Source: Nocardioides sp. CFH 31398 (lineage in GTDB: Bacteria > Actinomycetota > Actinomycetes > Propionibacteriales > Nocardioidaceae). Taken from it: a stretch of 64,000 nt of DNA. The stretch is taken from NCBI RefSeq assembly GCF_022436705.1, contig NZ_JAKUHT010000006.1, forward strand, positions 62,001 to 126,000, read 5' to 3'. Of the stretch, positions 44,893 through 59,323 are shown piece after piece. The notes under the pieces are model-generated. The model was given only the letters and a program-made list of their open reading frames with translations. It was not told the DNA's origin and searched no databases. The translations under genes and the position numbers were made by a program. How positions within the stretch are numbered: the first letter of the stretch is position 1; every line of letters starts with the position of its first letter.

Positions 44893-46167
44893 ATGACCTC
44901 CCTGCTGCCGAACCCCGGCCGCACCCGGGACCGCGGCGACTCCCCGGGCGGGACCGGCGACGCCGCGGGACCGGCGACGCCCTTCCCGGGAGCCCGTCCG
45001 CTCACGCTGGTCGCGCTGCTCGCGGGTGCGCTGGCGGCCGCGGCGACGCTGACGGTCTGCCTGGCGCTGGGCGTCCTGGGGTGGTTCCTCGTGGACTCCG
45101 GCGCCCACGGGACGCCGGGGGAGGCGCTCCGCCTGGCCTCGGTCGGCTGGCTGGTCGCGCACGGGTCCGCCGTCACCGTCCAGGGCAGCCTGGTCACCCT
45201 CGTGCCGCTCGGGCTGACGGCGCTCGCCGCGTGGACCACGTGGCGCGCCGCCGTCCGCTCCGGCGAGCTCCTCGCCGGCCACGGCCCCGACGTCCACCGC
45301 CTCGGCGACGGCGAGCGGGACTGGACCGTGCTCGTCGCCTCGACCCTCTTCGCCGCCGGGTATGTCGTCGTGGCCGTCGTGACCGTCGTCCTCGCGGCGA
45401 CGCCCGGGACCGGGCCGTCGACCGTCCGCGCGATCGCCGGTGCGCTGGCCCTGTCGCTGCTCGTGGGGGCGCCGGGCATCGCCGTCGGCTCCGGCCGCGC
45501 CGCGCTCTGGGTCAGCCAGCTGCCGCCGGCCGTCCCGGCCGCCGTCGCGGCCTGCGGCCGCCTGCTCGTCGCCGTGGCTGCCGCCTGCGGCGTCACCGTG
45601 CTGGTCGCCGTCGTCCTCGCCTTCGACGACGTCGTCAACGTCTTCGCCCGCCTGCACACCGGCACCGGGGAGGCCGTCACGCTGGTCGTCCTCTGCCTGG
45701 TCGTGCTGCCGAACGCCGCGGTGTACGCCGGGTCGTGGCTGCTCGGGCCCGGGTTCGCCGTCGGCACCCAGACGCTGGTCTCTCCCGGGCTCGTCGTGGT
45801 CGGCCCGCTGCCGCTGTTCCCGCTCGCCGGCGCCGTGCCCGCGGGCGGCGGCACCGCGCCGTGGGGGATCGCCGCCCTGGCCGTCCTGCCGGTCGTCGCC
45901 GTGTGGGCGGTCTCCCGGGCCCTGCGACGCCACCCCACGACCCGCTGGGACGACGGCGCCCTCCGGGGCTGTGCCGCCGGGCTGCTCGCCGGACTGGCGC
46001 TCGGGCTGCTCGCGTGGCTGGCCTCCGGCGCGGTCGGCCCGGGCCGGATGACCGAGATCGGGCCCGCCCCCGTCGCGGTCGTGCTGCACGCCGTCCCCGC
46101 CCTCGGCCTCGGGGGGCTCCTCGGGGGGCTGCTCGCGACGTGGCGCCACCGCCGCGCGACCGCCTGA
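44893..46167 (+). CDS. Polytopic membrane protein, DUF6350-like
   Basis: 424 residues with about ten hydrophobic segments, beginning after a 35-residue Pro/Gly-rich N-terminus. Conserved-looking stretches are QGSLVTLVPLGLTALAAW, VSQLPPAVPAAVAACGRL, and SPGLVVVGPLPLFPLAGAVP. This matches the actinobacterial family that sits directly upstream of purN, but no function is known. Ends 33 bases before purN, which has its own promoter. Confidence 0.7.
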   Translation: MTSLLPNPGRTRDRGDSPGGTGDAAGPATPFPGARPLTLVALLAGALAAAATLTVCLALGVLGWFLVDSGAHGTPGEALRLASVGWLVAHGSAVTVQGSLVTLVPLGLTALAAWTTWRAAVRSGELLAGHGPDVHRLGDGERDWTVLVASTLFAAGYVVVAVVTVVLAATPGTGPSTVRAIAGALALSLLVGAPGIAVGSGRAALWVSQLPPAVPAAVAACGRLLVAVAAACGVTVLVAVVLAFDDVVNVFARLHTGTGEAVTLVVLCLVVLPNAAVYAGSWLLGPGFAVGTQTLVSPGLVVVGPLPLFPLAGAVPAGGGTAPWGIAALAVLPVVAVWAVSRALRRHPTTRWDDGALRGCAAGLLAGLALGLLAWLASGAVGPGRMTEIGPAPVAVVLHAVPALGLGGLLGGLLATWRHRRATA

Positions 46168-46188
46168 GACCCGACGACCCTCCGCCAC

Positions 46189-46203
46189 TACAGTGAGCCG
46201 GTG
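46189..46203 (+). promoter_or_regulatory. purN -10 element, leaderless start
   Basis: TACAGT (46189-46194), six bases, then the GTG of purN at 46201. The predicted +1 is the start codon. It lies in the 33-base gap after the membrane protein gene. Confidence 0.6.
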
Positions 46204-46812
46204 CCCTCGCGAAGCCCCGCGCGACTCGTCGTGCTCGTCTCCGGGACCGGCACCAACCTCGCGGCACTGCTGCACGCCTGCGCCGAGCCGTCGTACGGCG
46301 CCGTCGTGGTCGCCGTCGGCGCGGACCGCCCCGGCATCGCCGCGCTCGAGCGTGCCGAGGCAGCAGGGGTGCCCACCTTCGTGCACCGCGTCCGGGACTT
46401 CGACACCCGCGAGGCCTGGGACGCCGCGATGGTTGGGTCGGTGGGGTCGTTCGAGCCGGACCTGGTGGTGTCGGCCGGGTTCATGAAGCTGGCCGGTCCC
46501 GCGTTCCTCGACGCGTTCGGCGGCCGCTACCTCAACACCCACCCCGCCCTGCTGCCGTCGTTCCCCGGCATGCACGGCGTCGCGGACGCCCTCGCGCACG
46601 GCGTGAAGGTCACCGGGGCGACGCTGTTCGTGGTCGACGCCGGCGTCGACACCGGGCCGATCCTCGCGCAGGTGGCCGTGCCCGTCCTCGACGACGACGA
46701 CGAGGACTCCCTCCACTCCCGCATCAAGACGGCCGAGCAGGCGATGCTCGTCGAGCACGTCGGCCGGCTGGCCCGCGAGGGTCTCGACAGGAAGGTCAGC
46801 ACCGGATCATGA
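46201..46812 (+). CDS. purN: Phosphoribosylglycinamide formyltransferase
   Basis: 203 residues, normal length. [15 protein letters not shown] is the phosphate-binding loop, [15 protein letters not shown] holds the catalytic Asn/His, and [19 protein letters not shown] the catalytic Asp. It transfers a formyl group from 10-formyl-tetrahydrofolate to GAR in purine synthesis. The stop overlaps the purH ATG (ATGA). With purH and folD it forms a one-carbon/purine operon. Confidence 0.95.
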   Translation: MPSRSPARLVVLVSGTGTNLAALLHACAEPSYGAVVVAVGADRPGIAALERAEAAGVPTFVHRVRDFDTREAWDAAMVGSVGSFEPDLVVSAGFMKLAGPAFLDAFGGRYLNTHPALLPSFPGMHGVADALAHGVKVTGATLFVVDAGVDTGPILAQVAVPVLDDDDEDSLHSRIKTAEQAMLVEHVGRLAREGLDRKVSTGS

Positions 46813-48383
46813 GCACCACCACGAGCGGCGACGGCACGAGCGAGGCTCGCGTCCCCCTGCGCCGGGCCCTCGTCTCGGTCTTCGACAAGTCCGGTCTCGA
46901 GCAGCTCGTCCGCGGCCTCGCCGACGGCGGCGTCGAGCTGGTCTCCACCGGCGGCTCCGCCCGGCTCATCGAGTCGGTCGGCCTGCCCGTCACGAAGGTG
47001 GAGGACCTCACCGGCTTCCCCGAGTGCCTCGACGGCCGCGTGAAGACGCTGCACCCCCGCGTGCACGCCGGGATCCTGGCCGACCGCCGCCTGCCCGACC
47101 ACGTCAGCCAGCTCGAGGACCTCGGCGTGGAGCCGTTCGACCTCGTCGTGTCGAACCTCTACCCCTTCACCGACACCGTCGCGTCCGGTGCCGGCTTCGA
47201 CGAGTGCGTCGAGCAGATCGACATCGGCGGCCCGTCGATGGTGCGCGCCGCCGCGAAGAACCACCCCTCGGTCGCCATCGTGACCAGCCCGGCGGCGTAC
47301 GGCGCGACGCTGGAGGCGCTGGCCGCCGGCGGGTTCACCCTCGACCAGCGCCGCCGCCTCGCCGCGGAGGCCTTCGCGCACACCGCGGCGTACGACGTGG
47401 CGGTGGGCCGCTGGTTCGCCGAGCAGGTCGAGCCCGACGGCTGGCCCGCCTTCACCGGCGCCGCCCTCCACCGCGGCAGCACGCTGCGCTACGGCGAGAA
47501 CCCGCACCAGCAGGCCGCGCTCTACCTCGACGGCACCGGCGGGCTCGCGGAGGCCGAGCAGCTCGGCGGCAAGGAGATGTCGTACAACAACTACGTCGAC
47601 ACCGACGCCGCCTGGCGCGCCGCGCACGACCACGACGGCCCCGCCGTCGCGATCATCAAGCACGCCAACCCCTGCGGCATCGCCGTCGGCTCCGACGTCG
47701 CTGACGCCCACGCGAAGGCCCACGCCTGCGACCCCACCTCGGCCTTCGGTGGCGTCATCGCGACGAACCGCCCGGTGAGCGTCGCCATGGCCACCCAGGT
47801 CGCTGAGGTCTTCACCGAGGTGCTCGTCGCCCCGGCCTACGAGGACGGCGCGGTCGAGGTGCTCGCCGCGAAGAAGAACCTGCGGATCCTGCGCTGCTCC
47901 ACCCCGCCGACCGCCGCCGCCCTCGAGCGCCGTCCGATCTCCGGCGGCGAGCTGGCCCAGGAGCGCGACGTCTTCCAGGCCGACGGCGACGACCCCGCGG
48001 GCTGGACCCTGGCCACCGGCGAGGCGGCGTCCGACGAGGTGCTCGCCGACCTCGCCTTCGCCTGGCGCGCGGTGCGCGCCGTGAAGTCCAACGCGATCCT
48101 CCTCGCCTCCGACGGCGCCTCCGTGGGGGTCGGGATGGGCCAGGTCAACCGCGTCGACTCCTGCCGCCTGGCCGTCGAGCGGGCCGGTGAGCGTGCCGCC
48201 GGGTCGGTGGCCGCCTCTGACGCGTTCTTCCCGTTCGAGGACGGCCCCCAGGTCCTCATCGACGCCGGGGTCCGCGCCATCGTGCAGCCCGGCGGGTCCA
48301 AGCGGGACCAGCTGACGATCGACGCCGCGAACGCCGCCGGCGTGACGATGTACTTCACGGGCACGCGCCACTTCGCCCACTGA
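46809..48383 (+). CDS. purH: Bifunctional AICAR transformylase / IMP cyclohydrolase
   Basis: 524 residues. The N-terminal cyclohydrolase (MGS-like) domain has [16 protein letters not shown] and [19 protein letters not shown], with [10 protein letters not shown]. The transformylase has [23 protein letters not shown] and the end [19 protein letters not shown]. It performs the last two steps to IMP, using 10-formyl-tetrahydrofolate supplied by FolD, the next gene 43 bases on. Confidence 0.96.
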   Translation: MSTTTSGDGTSEARVPLRRALVSVFDKSGLEQLVRGLADGGVELVSTGGSARLIESVGLPVTKVEDLTGFPECLDGRVKTLHPRVHAGILADRRLPDHVSQLEDLGVEPFDLVVSNLYPFTDTVASGAGFDECVEQIDIGGPSMVRAAAKNHPSVAIVTSPAAYGATLEALAAGGFTLDQRRRLAAEAFAHTAAYDVAVGRWFAEQVEPDGWPAFTGAALHRGSTLRYGENPHQQAALYLDGTGGLAEAEQLGGKEMSYNNYVDTDAAWRAAHDHDGPAVAIIKHANPCGIAVGSDVADAHAKAHACDPTSAFGGVIATNRPVSVAMATQVAEVFTEVLVAPAYEDGAVEVLAAKKNLRILRCSTPPTAAALERRPISGGELAQERDVFQADGDDPAGWTLATGEAASDEVLADLAFAWRAVRAVKSNAILLASDGASVGVGMGQVNRVDSCRLAVERAGERAAGSVAASDAFFPFEDGPQVLIDAGVRAIVQPGGSKRDQLTIDAANAAGVTMYFTGTRHFAH

Positions 48384-48426
48384 GCCAACCCCGGCCCACC
48401 CGGGCCGACCCAGACAGGGAGCCCCC

Positions 48427-49284
48427 ATGACCGCCCAGACCCTCGACGGCAAGGCGACGCTCGCCACTATCCTCGACGAGCTGCGCGGCCGGGTCGCCGC
48501 GTTGCGCGAGCGCGGCGTCGTCCCCGGCCTGGCGACCGTGATGGTGGGGGAGGACCCCGGCAACCAGTGGTACGTCGGAGCGAAGCACAAGGACTGCGCG
48601 AAGGTCGGGATCGAGTCGTTCCGCCACGACCTGCCGTCCGGCACCTCGCAGGCCGAGGTCGAGGCGCTCATCGACGACCTCAACGCCGACGACCGGGTCA
48701 CCGGCTTCATCGTCCAGCAGCCGACGGGCCTCGACGAGTTCCGTCTGCTGTCGCGCGTCTCCCCGGAGAAGGACGTCGACGGTCTCCACCCGGTCAACCT
48801 CGGCAAGCTCGTCCTCGGTGAGCCCGGCCCGCTGCCGTGCACCCCGGTCGGCTGCCTCGACCTGCTGCGCCGCCACGGGGTCGAGCTGGCCGGCGCGGAG
48901 GTCGTCGTCGTCGGCCGTGGCCTGACCGTCGGTCGTCCGCTCGGGCTGCTGCTGACCCGTCGTAGCGAGAACGCCACGGCGACCCTGTGCCACACCGGGA
49001 CCCGCGACCTCGCCGCCCACGTCCGCAACGCCGACGTCGTCGTCGCCGCGGCGGGCGTCCCGGGGATCATCTCGGGCGACATGGTCAAGCCCGGCGCCGC
49101 CGTCCTCGACGTCGGGGTCTCGCGGGTCGACGGGAGGATCGCGGGCGACGTCGCGGACGACGTCTGGGACGTCGCGGGGTGGGTCTCCCCGAACCCCGGC
49201 GGGGTCGGGCCGATGACCCGGGCGATGCTCCTGGAGAACGTCGTCTCCCTCGCGGAGCGGTCCGCGGCACGGCAGGCCGGGTGA
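48427..49284 (+). CDS. folD: Methylenetetrahydrofolate dehydrogenase/cyclohydrolase
   Basis: 285 residues. The folate site has [17 protein letters not shown] (with the catalytic Lys) and the loop IVQQPTG, a variant of the usual [17 protein letters not shown] and [16 protein letters not shown] bind NADP, and [17 protein letters not shown] closes the protein. It makes 10-formyl-tetrahydrofolate used by PurN and PurH. ATG 48427 follows AGGGAG. The stop overlaps the next gene in GTGA. Confidence 0.95.
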   Translation: MTAQTLDGKATLATILDELRGRVAALRERGVVPGLATVMVGEDPGNQWYVGAKHKDCAKVGIESFRHDLPSGTSQAEVEALIDDLNADDRVTGFIVQQPTGLDEFRLLSRVSPEKDVDGLHPVNLGKLVLGEPGPLPCTPVGCLDLLRRHGVELAGAEVVVVGRGLTVGRPLGLLLTRRSENATATLCHTGTRDLAAHVRNADVVVAAAGVPGIISGDMVKPGAAVLDVGVSRVDGRIAGDVADDVWDVAGWVSPNPGGVGPMTRAMLLENVVSLAERSAARQAG

Positions 49285-49673
49285 CGGCCCTCCCGATGTC
49301 CGACGCCAGCCCACCGACCGCCCCCGACGAGGAGCCCGACGAGACCCCCGACGGTCCTGCCGGCGACGCCCCGGAGGACGCCCCGGAGGAGCCGGCCCGG
49401 TTCTACCCCTCGACGGTGGGCGGCGCGCTGTACCTGCTGGTGATGGCCGCGACCGCGGCCGGGATCGTCGTCGTCGGCCTGGGTCCGTGGCGGACCGGCG
49501 TCCGCATCCTCGCCGGGGCCCTGCTGGCGGCCGCGGCGCTGCGGTTCGTGCTGCCGAGCAAGGACGCCGGGATGCTCGCCGTCCGGCACCGCGCGTTCGA
49601 CACCGTGCTGCTGACGGTGCTGGGCGGGGTGCTGGTGTTCCTGACGTACTCGATCCCCGACCAGCCCGTCTGA
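49281..49673 (+). CDS. DUF3017 membrane protein
   Basis: 130 residues. An acidic, Pro-rich N-terminus (to about residue 40) precedes three hydrophobic segments with the family pattern [41 protein letters not shown]. This DUF3017 family regularly follows folD in actinobacteria; its role is unknown. GTG 49281 overlaps the folD stop; ATG 49296 is an alternative start. Confidence 0.85.
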   Translation: MTALPMSDASPPTAPDEEPDETPDGPAGDAPEDAPEEPARFYPSTVGGALYLLVMAATAAGIVVVGLGPWRTGVRILAGALLAAAALRFVLPSKDAGMLAVRHRAFDTVLLTVLGGVLVFLTYSIPDQPV

Positions 49674-49717
49674 GACGGGCCGATCGGGGATCGGTGGTGG
49701 TGCGGTGACCCGGCCGG

Positions 49718-49737
49718 CTCGTTCCTCGCCGAACGAG
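49718..49737. terminator. Short hairpin between convergent DUF3017 and mdh genes
   Basis: CTCGTTC (49718-49724) and GAACGAG (49731-49737) form a perfect 7-bp stem with a six-base loop, directly before the mdh stop. A candidate bidirectional terminator. Confidence 0.5.
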
Positions 49738-49741
49738 GCGG

Positions 49742-50731
<990 letters not shown>

Positions 50732-50856
50732 GACGTACTCCTCCGTGGTGCGGACCCGTCCGGGCCCGCGAAGTCGGGTTCTGGTCCGCCCGCGAACCTA
50801 GCAGCGCGCGGCCGCGCCTGCCGTGTCGGTCCGCGGCCTCTGGGATGCTTCGCAGC

Positions 50857-51570
50857 ATGAGGCACGACGGCCGACGGCGGGCGGCTGCAGTCAGCGTGGT
50901 GGGGGCCCTGCTCCTGGCCGGGTGCGGCGGCACCCCGCCGGTCAGCCCGACCGCCGGCGTGGACGAGCTGACCATCCCGACGCCGGACCCCGACCCGTAC
51001 GACTTCACGGCCCGCGTCGACCACCCGCTCTTCCCGCTGGTGGACGACCCGACCTGGACGTACGAGGGTCCGCAGGGCAGCAGCGTCGAGCTCAGCGTCG
51101 ACGGCACCGACCTCGTCGACGGCGTCGAGGTCACCACGGTGCGCCGGGTGCTCCTCGACCGCCGCGGCCGCACGGTGGGGGAGCGGCGCTCGTCGTTCGC
51201 GCAGGACAACGACGGCAACGTGTGGTCCTTCGGCCGCGAGGTCCTGGAGGGCGACGGCGAGTCGTGGGAGGCCGGCACGGACGGCGCCGAGGCCGGCCTG
51301 CTCCTCCCGGCCACGCCGCGGGTGGGTGACGCCTGGCTCCAGCAGGAGTCGTCCGCGCTCACCACCACCGTCGAGGTGCTCGAGCTGGACGCCCGTGTCC
51401 CCGCCCTCGGCGGTCAGGTGGAGGCCGTCGCCACCCGCGACCAGGCCACCGGCACCGAGGTCGACGAGGACGTCGTCCGCTACTACGCCCCCGGCGTGGG
51501 CATCGTCCGCGTCGAGGACGCCGTCACCGGTGAGCCGCTCCTGGAGCTGACCGAGGTCGACCGCTCCTAG
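50857..51570 (+). CDS. Secreted lipoprotein, unknown function
   Basis: 237 residues. The signal peptide ends in the lipobox LLAGC-GG. The mature part (VDHPLFPLVDDPTWTYEG, RRSSFAQDNDGNVWSFGREV, VRYYAPGVGIVRVED) resembles extracytoplasmic beta-rich lipoproteins of actinobacteria, with no catalytic residues recognised. ATG 50857 was chosen over the in-frame ATG 50845 because a -10-like TGGGAT ends at 50846. A hairpin with an A-rich loop (51589-51608) follows. Confidence 0.75.
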   Translation: MRHDGRRRAAAVSVVGALLLAGCGGTPPVSPTAGVDELTIPTPDPDPYDFTARVDHPLFPLVDDPTWTYEGPQGSSVELSVDGTDLVDGVEVTTVRRVLLDRRGRTVGERRSSFAQDNDGNVWSFGREVLEGDGESWEAGTDGAEAGLLLPATPRVGDAWLQQESSALTTTVEVLELDARVPALGGQVEAVATRDQATGTEVDEDVVRYYAPGVGIVRVEDAVTGEPLLELTEVDRS

Positions 51571-51588
51571 ACCGACCGGTCACCGGAG

Positions 51589-51608
51589 CGCTCCAAAATC
51601 ATGGAGCG
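51589..51608. terminator. Weak hairpin between lipoprotein and aquaporin genes
   Basis: CGCTCC (51589-51594) and GGAGCG (51603-51608) form a six-bp stem with loop AAAATCAT, an unusually A/T-rich patch for this window. It sits between convergent stops. Confidence 0.35.
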
Positions 51609-51611
51609 GTC

Positions 51612-55183
<3,572 letters not shown>

Positions 55184-55214
55184 GGCCGTACGGCACGGCC
55201 GGCGCGGGTGCTGC

Positions 55215-55685
55215 TCACCACCGGGCGAGCAGCACCCCGCCGGCCAGCAGCAGGATCGACGCCCCGATCACGAAGAAGACCGAGAGCACCAGGCCGAGGA
55301 ACACCGCGGCGACCGGGCCGGTGGGCGCGGTCGCCGGGGTCGACCGGTCCGGGTCGGACGGGTCGACGAGCACGTCGATCCGGCGGACGCCGGAGGTCTC
55401 GTCCATCCACACCGAGCCGAGCGGGCCGCTCCCGGTGCGCTCGACCCCGTCCGGGCCGCGGTAGGTGTAGCGGCCGACGACGACCGTCCGTCGGCTGTCG
55501 CCGGCACCCCGGCTCTCGACGCGGGTGGCGGTGACGACGCCCTGGACCGGCGTCCAGGTCCGGCGCCGCCGTGAGGACCGCAGGGCCCCGACGAGGACCA
55601 CGGTGGGCAGGGCGACGAACGCCGCCGCGATCAGCAGCGGGATCAGCAGGAACACCCAGGGGGCTCCGTCGAGCAGCGTGGACAC
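55215..55685 (-). CDS. DUF3592-like membrane protein
   Basis: 156 residues with one hydrophobic segment at each end ([25 protein letters not shown] and [23 protein letters not shown]) and a beta-rich middle ([40 protein letters not shown]). That layout is typical of DUF3592; the role is unknown. GTG 55685 is the likely start. It is divergent from the MFS gene, with 78 bases between. Confidence 0.75.
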   Translation of the reverse strand: MSTLLDGAPWVFLLIPLLIAAAFVALPTVVLVGALRSSRRRRTWTPVQGVVTATRVESRGAGDSRRTVVVGRYTYRGPDGVERTGSGPLGSVWMDETSGVRRIDVLVDPSDPDRSTPATAPTGPVAAVFLGLVLSVFFVIGASILLLAGGVLLARW

Positions 55686-55763
55686 GTCCGTGAGTCTGCC
55701 CACATCGGGCCGTCTGATGCCGATGCGGGGAATCGCAGCAGCGTCCCGCAGGCTGGGAGGACC

Positions 55764-56990
55764 ATGAGCGCCCCCACCCTCGACGCTGCTGCGCGCCCGG
55801 ACGACCCCACCACGGTCGGTCCCCGGCGCGTCGCCCTGGCGATCCTGGCGCTGGCGACCGGTGGTTTCGCCATCGGCACCACCGAGTTCGTCTCGATGGG
55901 CCTGCTCCCCGAGATCGCCGCCGGGGTCGGGGTCTCCATCCCGTCCGCCGGGCACCTGATCTCGGCGTACGCGCTCGGCGTCGTCGTCGGTGCGCCCGTG
56001 CTGGCCTACGTCGGCGCCCGCCTGCCGCGCCGCGCCCTGGCGCTCGCCCTCATGGCCGCGTTCGTGGTCGGCAACGTCGGCAGCGCCGTGGCGTCGTCGT
56101 ACGGGCTGCTGCTGACGGCGCGCTTCGTCGCCGGTTTGCCCCACGGGGCGTTCTTCGGCGTCGCCTCCCTCATCGCCGCGTCGCTGGTCGCGGAGTCCCG
56201 CAAGGGCCGGGCGGTGGCGATGGTGATGCTCGGCCTGTCCGTCGCGAACGTGGCCGGCGTGCCGCTCGGCACCTGGCTCGGGCAGAACGTCGGGTGGCGC
56301 GAGGTCTACTGGCTGGTCGCCGTCCTCGGGGCGATCACGGTGACGCTCACCGCCTTCTTCGTGCCGCGCCGCCCCGGCGACCCGACCGCCAGCGGCCGCA
56401 ACGAGCTCAGCGCCTTCGCGCAGCCGCAGGTCTGGCTGACGCTGCTGGTCGGCGCCGGCGGGTTCGGCGGCATGTTCGCCGTCTACACCTACATCGCGGA
56501 GACCGTGACGGACGTCGGCGGCCTGGGCTCGGGCGCCGTCCCGGCGTTCCTGCTGGCCTACGGCCTGGGGATGGTCGCCGGTACCTGGGTCGCCGGCGAG
56601 CTCGCGGACCGGTCGGTGATGCGCGCCCTGTTCGTCGGGAGCATCGGCATGGGGCTCTCGCTCCTGGTCTTCTACCTGGTGGCGCCCGCCGGCTGGTGGG
56701 GCATGCCCGCGGTGTTCGTCATCGCCGTCATGGCCTCGGTGCTCGCCGTGAACCTCCAGCTGCGGCTCATGGCCGTCGCCGGCAGGGCGCAGACGCTCGG
56801 CGCCGCCATGAACCACGCCTCGCTCAACACCGCGAACGCCCTCGGCGCCTGGCTGGGCGGCCTCGTCATCGCGGCCGGCCTCGGCTACCGCGCCCCCGCG
56901 CTGGTCGGTGCTGCGCTGTCGGTGTTCGGCCTCGTCGTGCTCCTCGTCTCCGCCGCGCTCGAGCGGCGTACGTCGACCCCCGCCGCCTGA
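55764..56990 (+). CDS. MFS exporter, DHA1 family
   Basis: 408 residues with twelve membrane helices. GFAIGTTEFVSMGLLPEIAAG opens the protein, as in AraJ/SotB/PbuE-type drug or sugar efflux pumps; YALGVVVGAPVLAYVGARLPRR is the loop 2-3 motif, and RFVAGLPHGAFFG the helix 4/5 motif. The substrate cannot be predicted. The ATG follows GGGAGGA. It stands alone downstream of a divergent DUF3592-like gene. Confidence 0.85.
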   Translation: MSAPTLDAAARPDDPTTVGPRRVALAILALATGGFAIGTTEFVSMGLLPEIAAGVGVSIPSAGHLISAYALGVVVGAPVLAYVGARLPRRALALALMAAFVVGNVGSAVASSYGLLLTARFVAGLPHGAFFGVASLIAASLVAESRKGRAVAMVMLGLSVANVAGVPLGTWLGQNVGWREVYWLVAVLGAITVTLTAFFVPRRPGDPTASGRNELSAFAQPQVWLTLLVGAGGFGGMFAVYTYIAETVTDVGGLGSGAVPAFLLAYGLGMVAGTWVAGELADRSVMRALFVGSIGMGLSLLVFYLVAPAGWWGMPAVFVIAVMASVLAVNLQLRLMAVAGRAQTLGAAMNHASLNTANALGAWLGGLVIAAGLGYRAPALVGAALSVFGLVVLLVSAALERRTSTPAA

Positions 56991-57074
56991 GGCGCCGCCG
57001 CTGCCGCGCCTCTGGCGCGGGTGGAGGTGCGAGGGCCCTGGACAGTCGTCGCGCTCGCGGGGCAGGCTGCCGGG

Positions 57075-58166
57075 ATGCGCCGTCTCGGGACCGCCCTCGC
57101 CCCTGCCTGTCTCGCCGCGGGTCTCGCCCTGCTCGCCCCGGCCGCCGTGGCGGCGCCCGGTGACGGGGCCGGGAAGCCCCCGCGGGGAGGGCTGACCCTC
57201 GAGCAGACCGTCGTCGACCCCGACCAGAGCTTCCGCGGCCTCGACGCCGTCGACCGTCGTACGGCGTGGGTCGCGGGCGGGAGCGTGTCGGGCGGCGCCG
57301 GCTCGGTGCACCGCACCTCCGACGGCGGACGCACCTGGGTCGACGTGACCCCGCCCGGGGTCGAGGGCCTCCAGCTCCGCGACGTCGAGGTCACCGGGCG
57401 CCGGTCCGCCGTCGCCCTGTCGATCGGCGAGGGGGAGGCCTCCCGGGTCTTCCGCACCACCGACGACGGGAGGACCTGGAGCGAGACGTTCCGCAACACC
57501 GAGCCCACCGCGTTCTACAACTGCGTCGACTTCTTCCCCGGCGGCGAGGTCGGGCTCGCGGTGTCCGACCCGGTCGACGGCCGCTTCCGGATCATCCGCA
57601 CCACCGACGGCGGTGCCTCCTGGCGGGTCCTGCCCGACGCAGGCATGCCCGACTCCACCGGCGAGGCGAACTTCGCCGCCTCCGGTGACTGCCTGGTCAC
57701 CCACGGGCGCGAGGCCTCGTTCGGCACCGGCGGCGACCGGTCCCGGGTGTTCACGAGTCGCGACCGCGGCCTGACGTGGACGGCGACGGACTCGGCGATC
57801 CCGGCCGGTGAGGCCGCCGGGGTGTTCGGCCTGGTCTTCCGCGGCGCCCACGGGGTCGCCGTCGGCGGCGACTTCTCGGAGCCCACGGACGGCGTCGACG
57901 CGACCTCGACGAGCTCGCCGCCGCGGCGGGGCTGGACGAGCGGTGGCGACCTGACGCACCTCGCTGAGGACGCCGCCTTCGTCCGCGGCCGGACGCTGCT
58001 CGCGACCGGGGAGTCCGGGGACGTCGCCGGGACCAGCCTCTCGACGGACGGCGGCCGCTCGTGGCGGTTCCTGACCGACGTCGGCTTCCACACCCTCGAC
58101 TGCGCCGGCGACGCCTGCTGGGCCGCCGGGGGCGGCGGCCGCGTCGCCCGCGTCACGGCGCGCTGA
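57075..58166 (+). CDS. Secreted beta-propeller protein with BNR/Ycf48-like repeats
   Basis: 363 residues. After a Sec signal peptide (LAPACLAAGLALLAPAAVAAP), the sequence repeats the S/T-x-D-x-G-x-T/S-W motif at least five times (SDGGRTW, TDDGRTW, TDGGASW, SRDRGLTW, STDGGRSW). This is the BNR/Asp-box signature of sialidase-like and Ycf48-type propellers. No sialidase catalytic residues were recognised; a structural or carbohydrate-binding role is as likely. ATG 57075 precedes the signal peptide. Confidence 0.8.
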   Translation: MRRLGTALAPACLAAGLALLAPAAVAAPGDGAGKPPRGGLTLEQTVVDPDQSFRGLDAVDRRTAWVAGGSVSGGAGSVHRTSDGGRTWVDVTPPGVEGLQLRDVEVTGRRSAVALSIGEGEASRVFRTTDDGRTWSETFRNTEPTAFYNCVDFFPGGEVGLAVSDPVDGRFRIIRTTDGGASWRVLPDAGMPDSTGEANFAASGDCLVTHGREASFGTGGDRSRVFTSRDRGLTWTATDSAIPAGEAAGVFGLVFRGAHGVAVGGDFSEPTDGVDATSTSSPPRRGWTSGGDLTHLAEDAAFVRGRTLLATGESGDVAGTSLSTDGGRSWRFLTDVGFHTLDCAGDACWAAGGGGRVARVTAR

Positions 58167-58209
58167 GCGGGCGCCGGGGACACCGGCCTCGTGCTGGAGG
58201 CCGGGCGGC

Positions 58210-59265
58210 TCAGACCCGGACGGTCCCCATCCGCTCGCGGACCTCGGCCAGCGTGGCGTCGGCGATCTCGTTGGCCCGGGCGTTGCCGGCGGCGAGCACG
58301 CCGTCGACGTACGACGGGTCCGCGGCGAGCTCCGCCCGGCGCTCGCGCAGCGGGGCGAAGAAGGTGTTCAGCGCCTCGGTGACCCGCTTCTTCAGCGCGC
58401 CACCGCCGCCGTCCCCGATCTCCTCGGCGATCACGGCAGGGTCGCCGCCCTCGCACAGGGCGGCGAGGGTGAGCAGGTTCGAGACCTCCGGCCGGTTCAC
58501 CGGGTCGTAGGTGATGTGGCGGTCGGAGTCGGTCTTGGCGCCCTTGACCTGCTTGGCCGTCTCGTCGGCGCTCATGCGGAGCTCGACGACGTTGCCCTTC
58601 GACTTGCTCATCTTGGTGCCGTCGGTGCCGAGCAGCAGGGGAGTGGCCGACAGCAGCGCCTCCGGCTCGGGGAACGTCTGCCCGTAGCGCTCGTTGAAGC
58701 GGCGCGCCACGACCCGGGTCTGCTCGATGTGGGGCAGCTGGTCCTTCCCGACGGGGACGACGTTGCCCTTGCAGAACAGGATGTCGGCGGCCTGGTGGAC
58801 CGGGTAGGTGAGCATGAGGCCGCTGATCGAGGTGATGCCGGCGGTGGCGGCCTCGTCCTTGACGGTGGGGTTCCGCTGGAGCTCCGCGACCGACACCAGG
58901 CTGAGGAACGGCAGCAGCAGCTGGTTCAGCGCCGGCACCGCGGAGTGCGCGAAGATCGTGGAGCGCTCCGGGTCGATGCCCGCGGCGAGGCCGTCCAGCA
59001 GCAGGTTGCGGGTGTTGCCGGCGATGTCGCCGGCGACCTCGCGGTCGGTGATCACCTGGTAGTCGGCGACGAGCACCATGATGTCGGCGCCGCTGTCCTG
59101 CAGCCGCAGCCGGTTGGCGATCGAGCCGAAGTAGTGGCCGACGTGCAGGGCGCCGGTCGGACGGTCGCCCGTGAGCATCCGGAACTGCTCCGGGTGCTCG
59201 GCGAGGCGCTTCTCCAGGTCCTCGCTGCGGGTCAGGGACGCCTCGTACGACTCGGTCACGGTCAT
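58210..59265 (-). CDS. trpS: Tryptophanyl-tRNA synthetase
   Basis: 351-residue class I synthetase: GALHVGHYFGS is the HIGH motif and TKMSKSKGN the KMSKS loop; VPVGKDQLPHIEQTR lies in the tryptophan site. It is essential for translation. The start is uncertain: a -10-like TAGGAT lies at 59273-59268, so transcription could begin near 59261 and the in-frame GTG 59259 would then be the leaderless start instead of ATG 59265. No T-box or leader peptide was seen. Confidence 0.95.
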   Translation of the reverse strand: MTVTESYEASLTRSEDLEKRLAEHPEQFRMLTGDRPTGALHVGHYFGSIANRLRLQDSGADIMVLVADYQVITDREVAGDIAGNTRNLLLDGLAAGIDPERSTIFAHSAVPALNQLLLPFLSLVSVAELQRNPTVKDEAATAGITSISGLMLTYPVHQAADILFCKGNVVPVGKDQLPHIEQTRVVARRFNERYGQTFPEPEALLSATPLLLGTDGTKMSKSKGNVVELRMSADETAKQVKGAKTDSDRHITYDPVNRPEVSNLLTLAALCEGGDPAVIAEEIGDGGGGALKKRVTEALNTFFAPLRERRAELAADPSYVDGVLAAGNARANEIADATLAEVRERMGTVRV

Positions 59266-59307
59266 CGATCCTACAAAGGCCTCGGCCGTGCCTCAGCGGC
59301 GAGGCAG

Positions 59308-59323
59308 TAGGGTTCGACAGGTG
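59308..59323 (+). promoter_or_regulatory. -10 element of the 2H phosphoesterase operon
   Basis: TAGGGT (59308-59313), seven bases, GTG at 59321. The predicted +1 is at or one base before the start codon, giving a leaderless transcript. Confidence 0.5.
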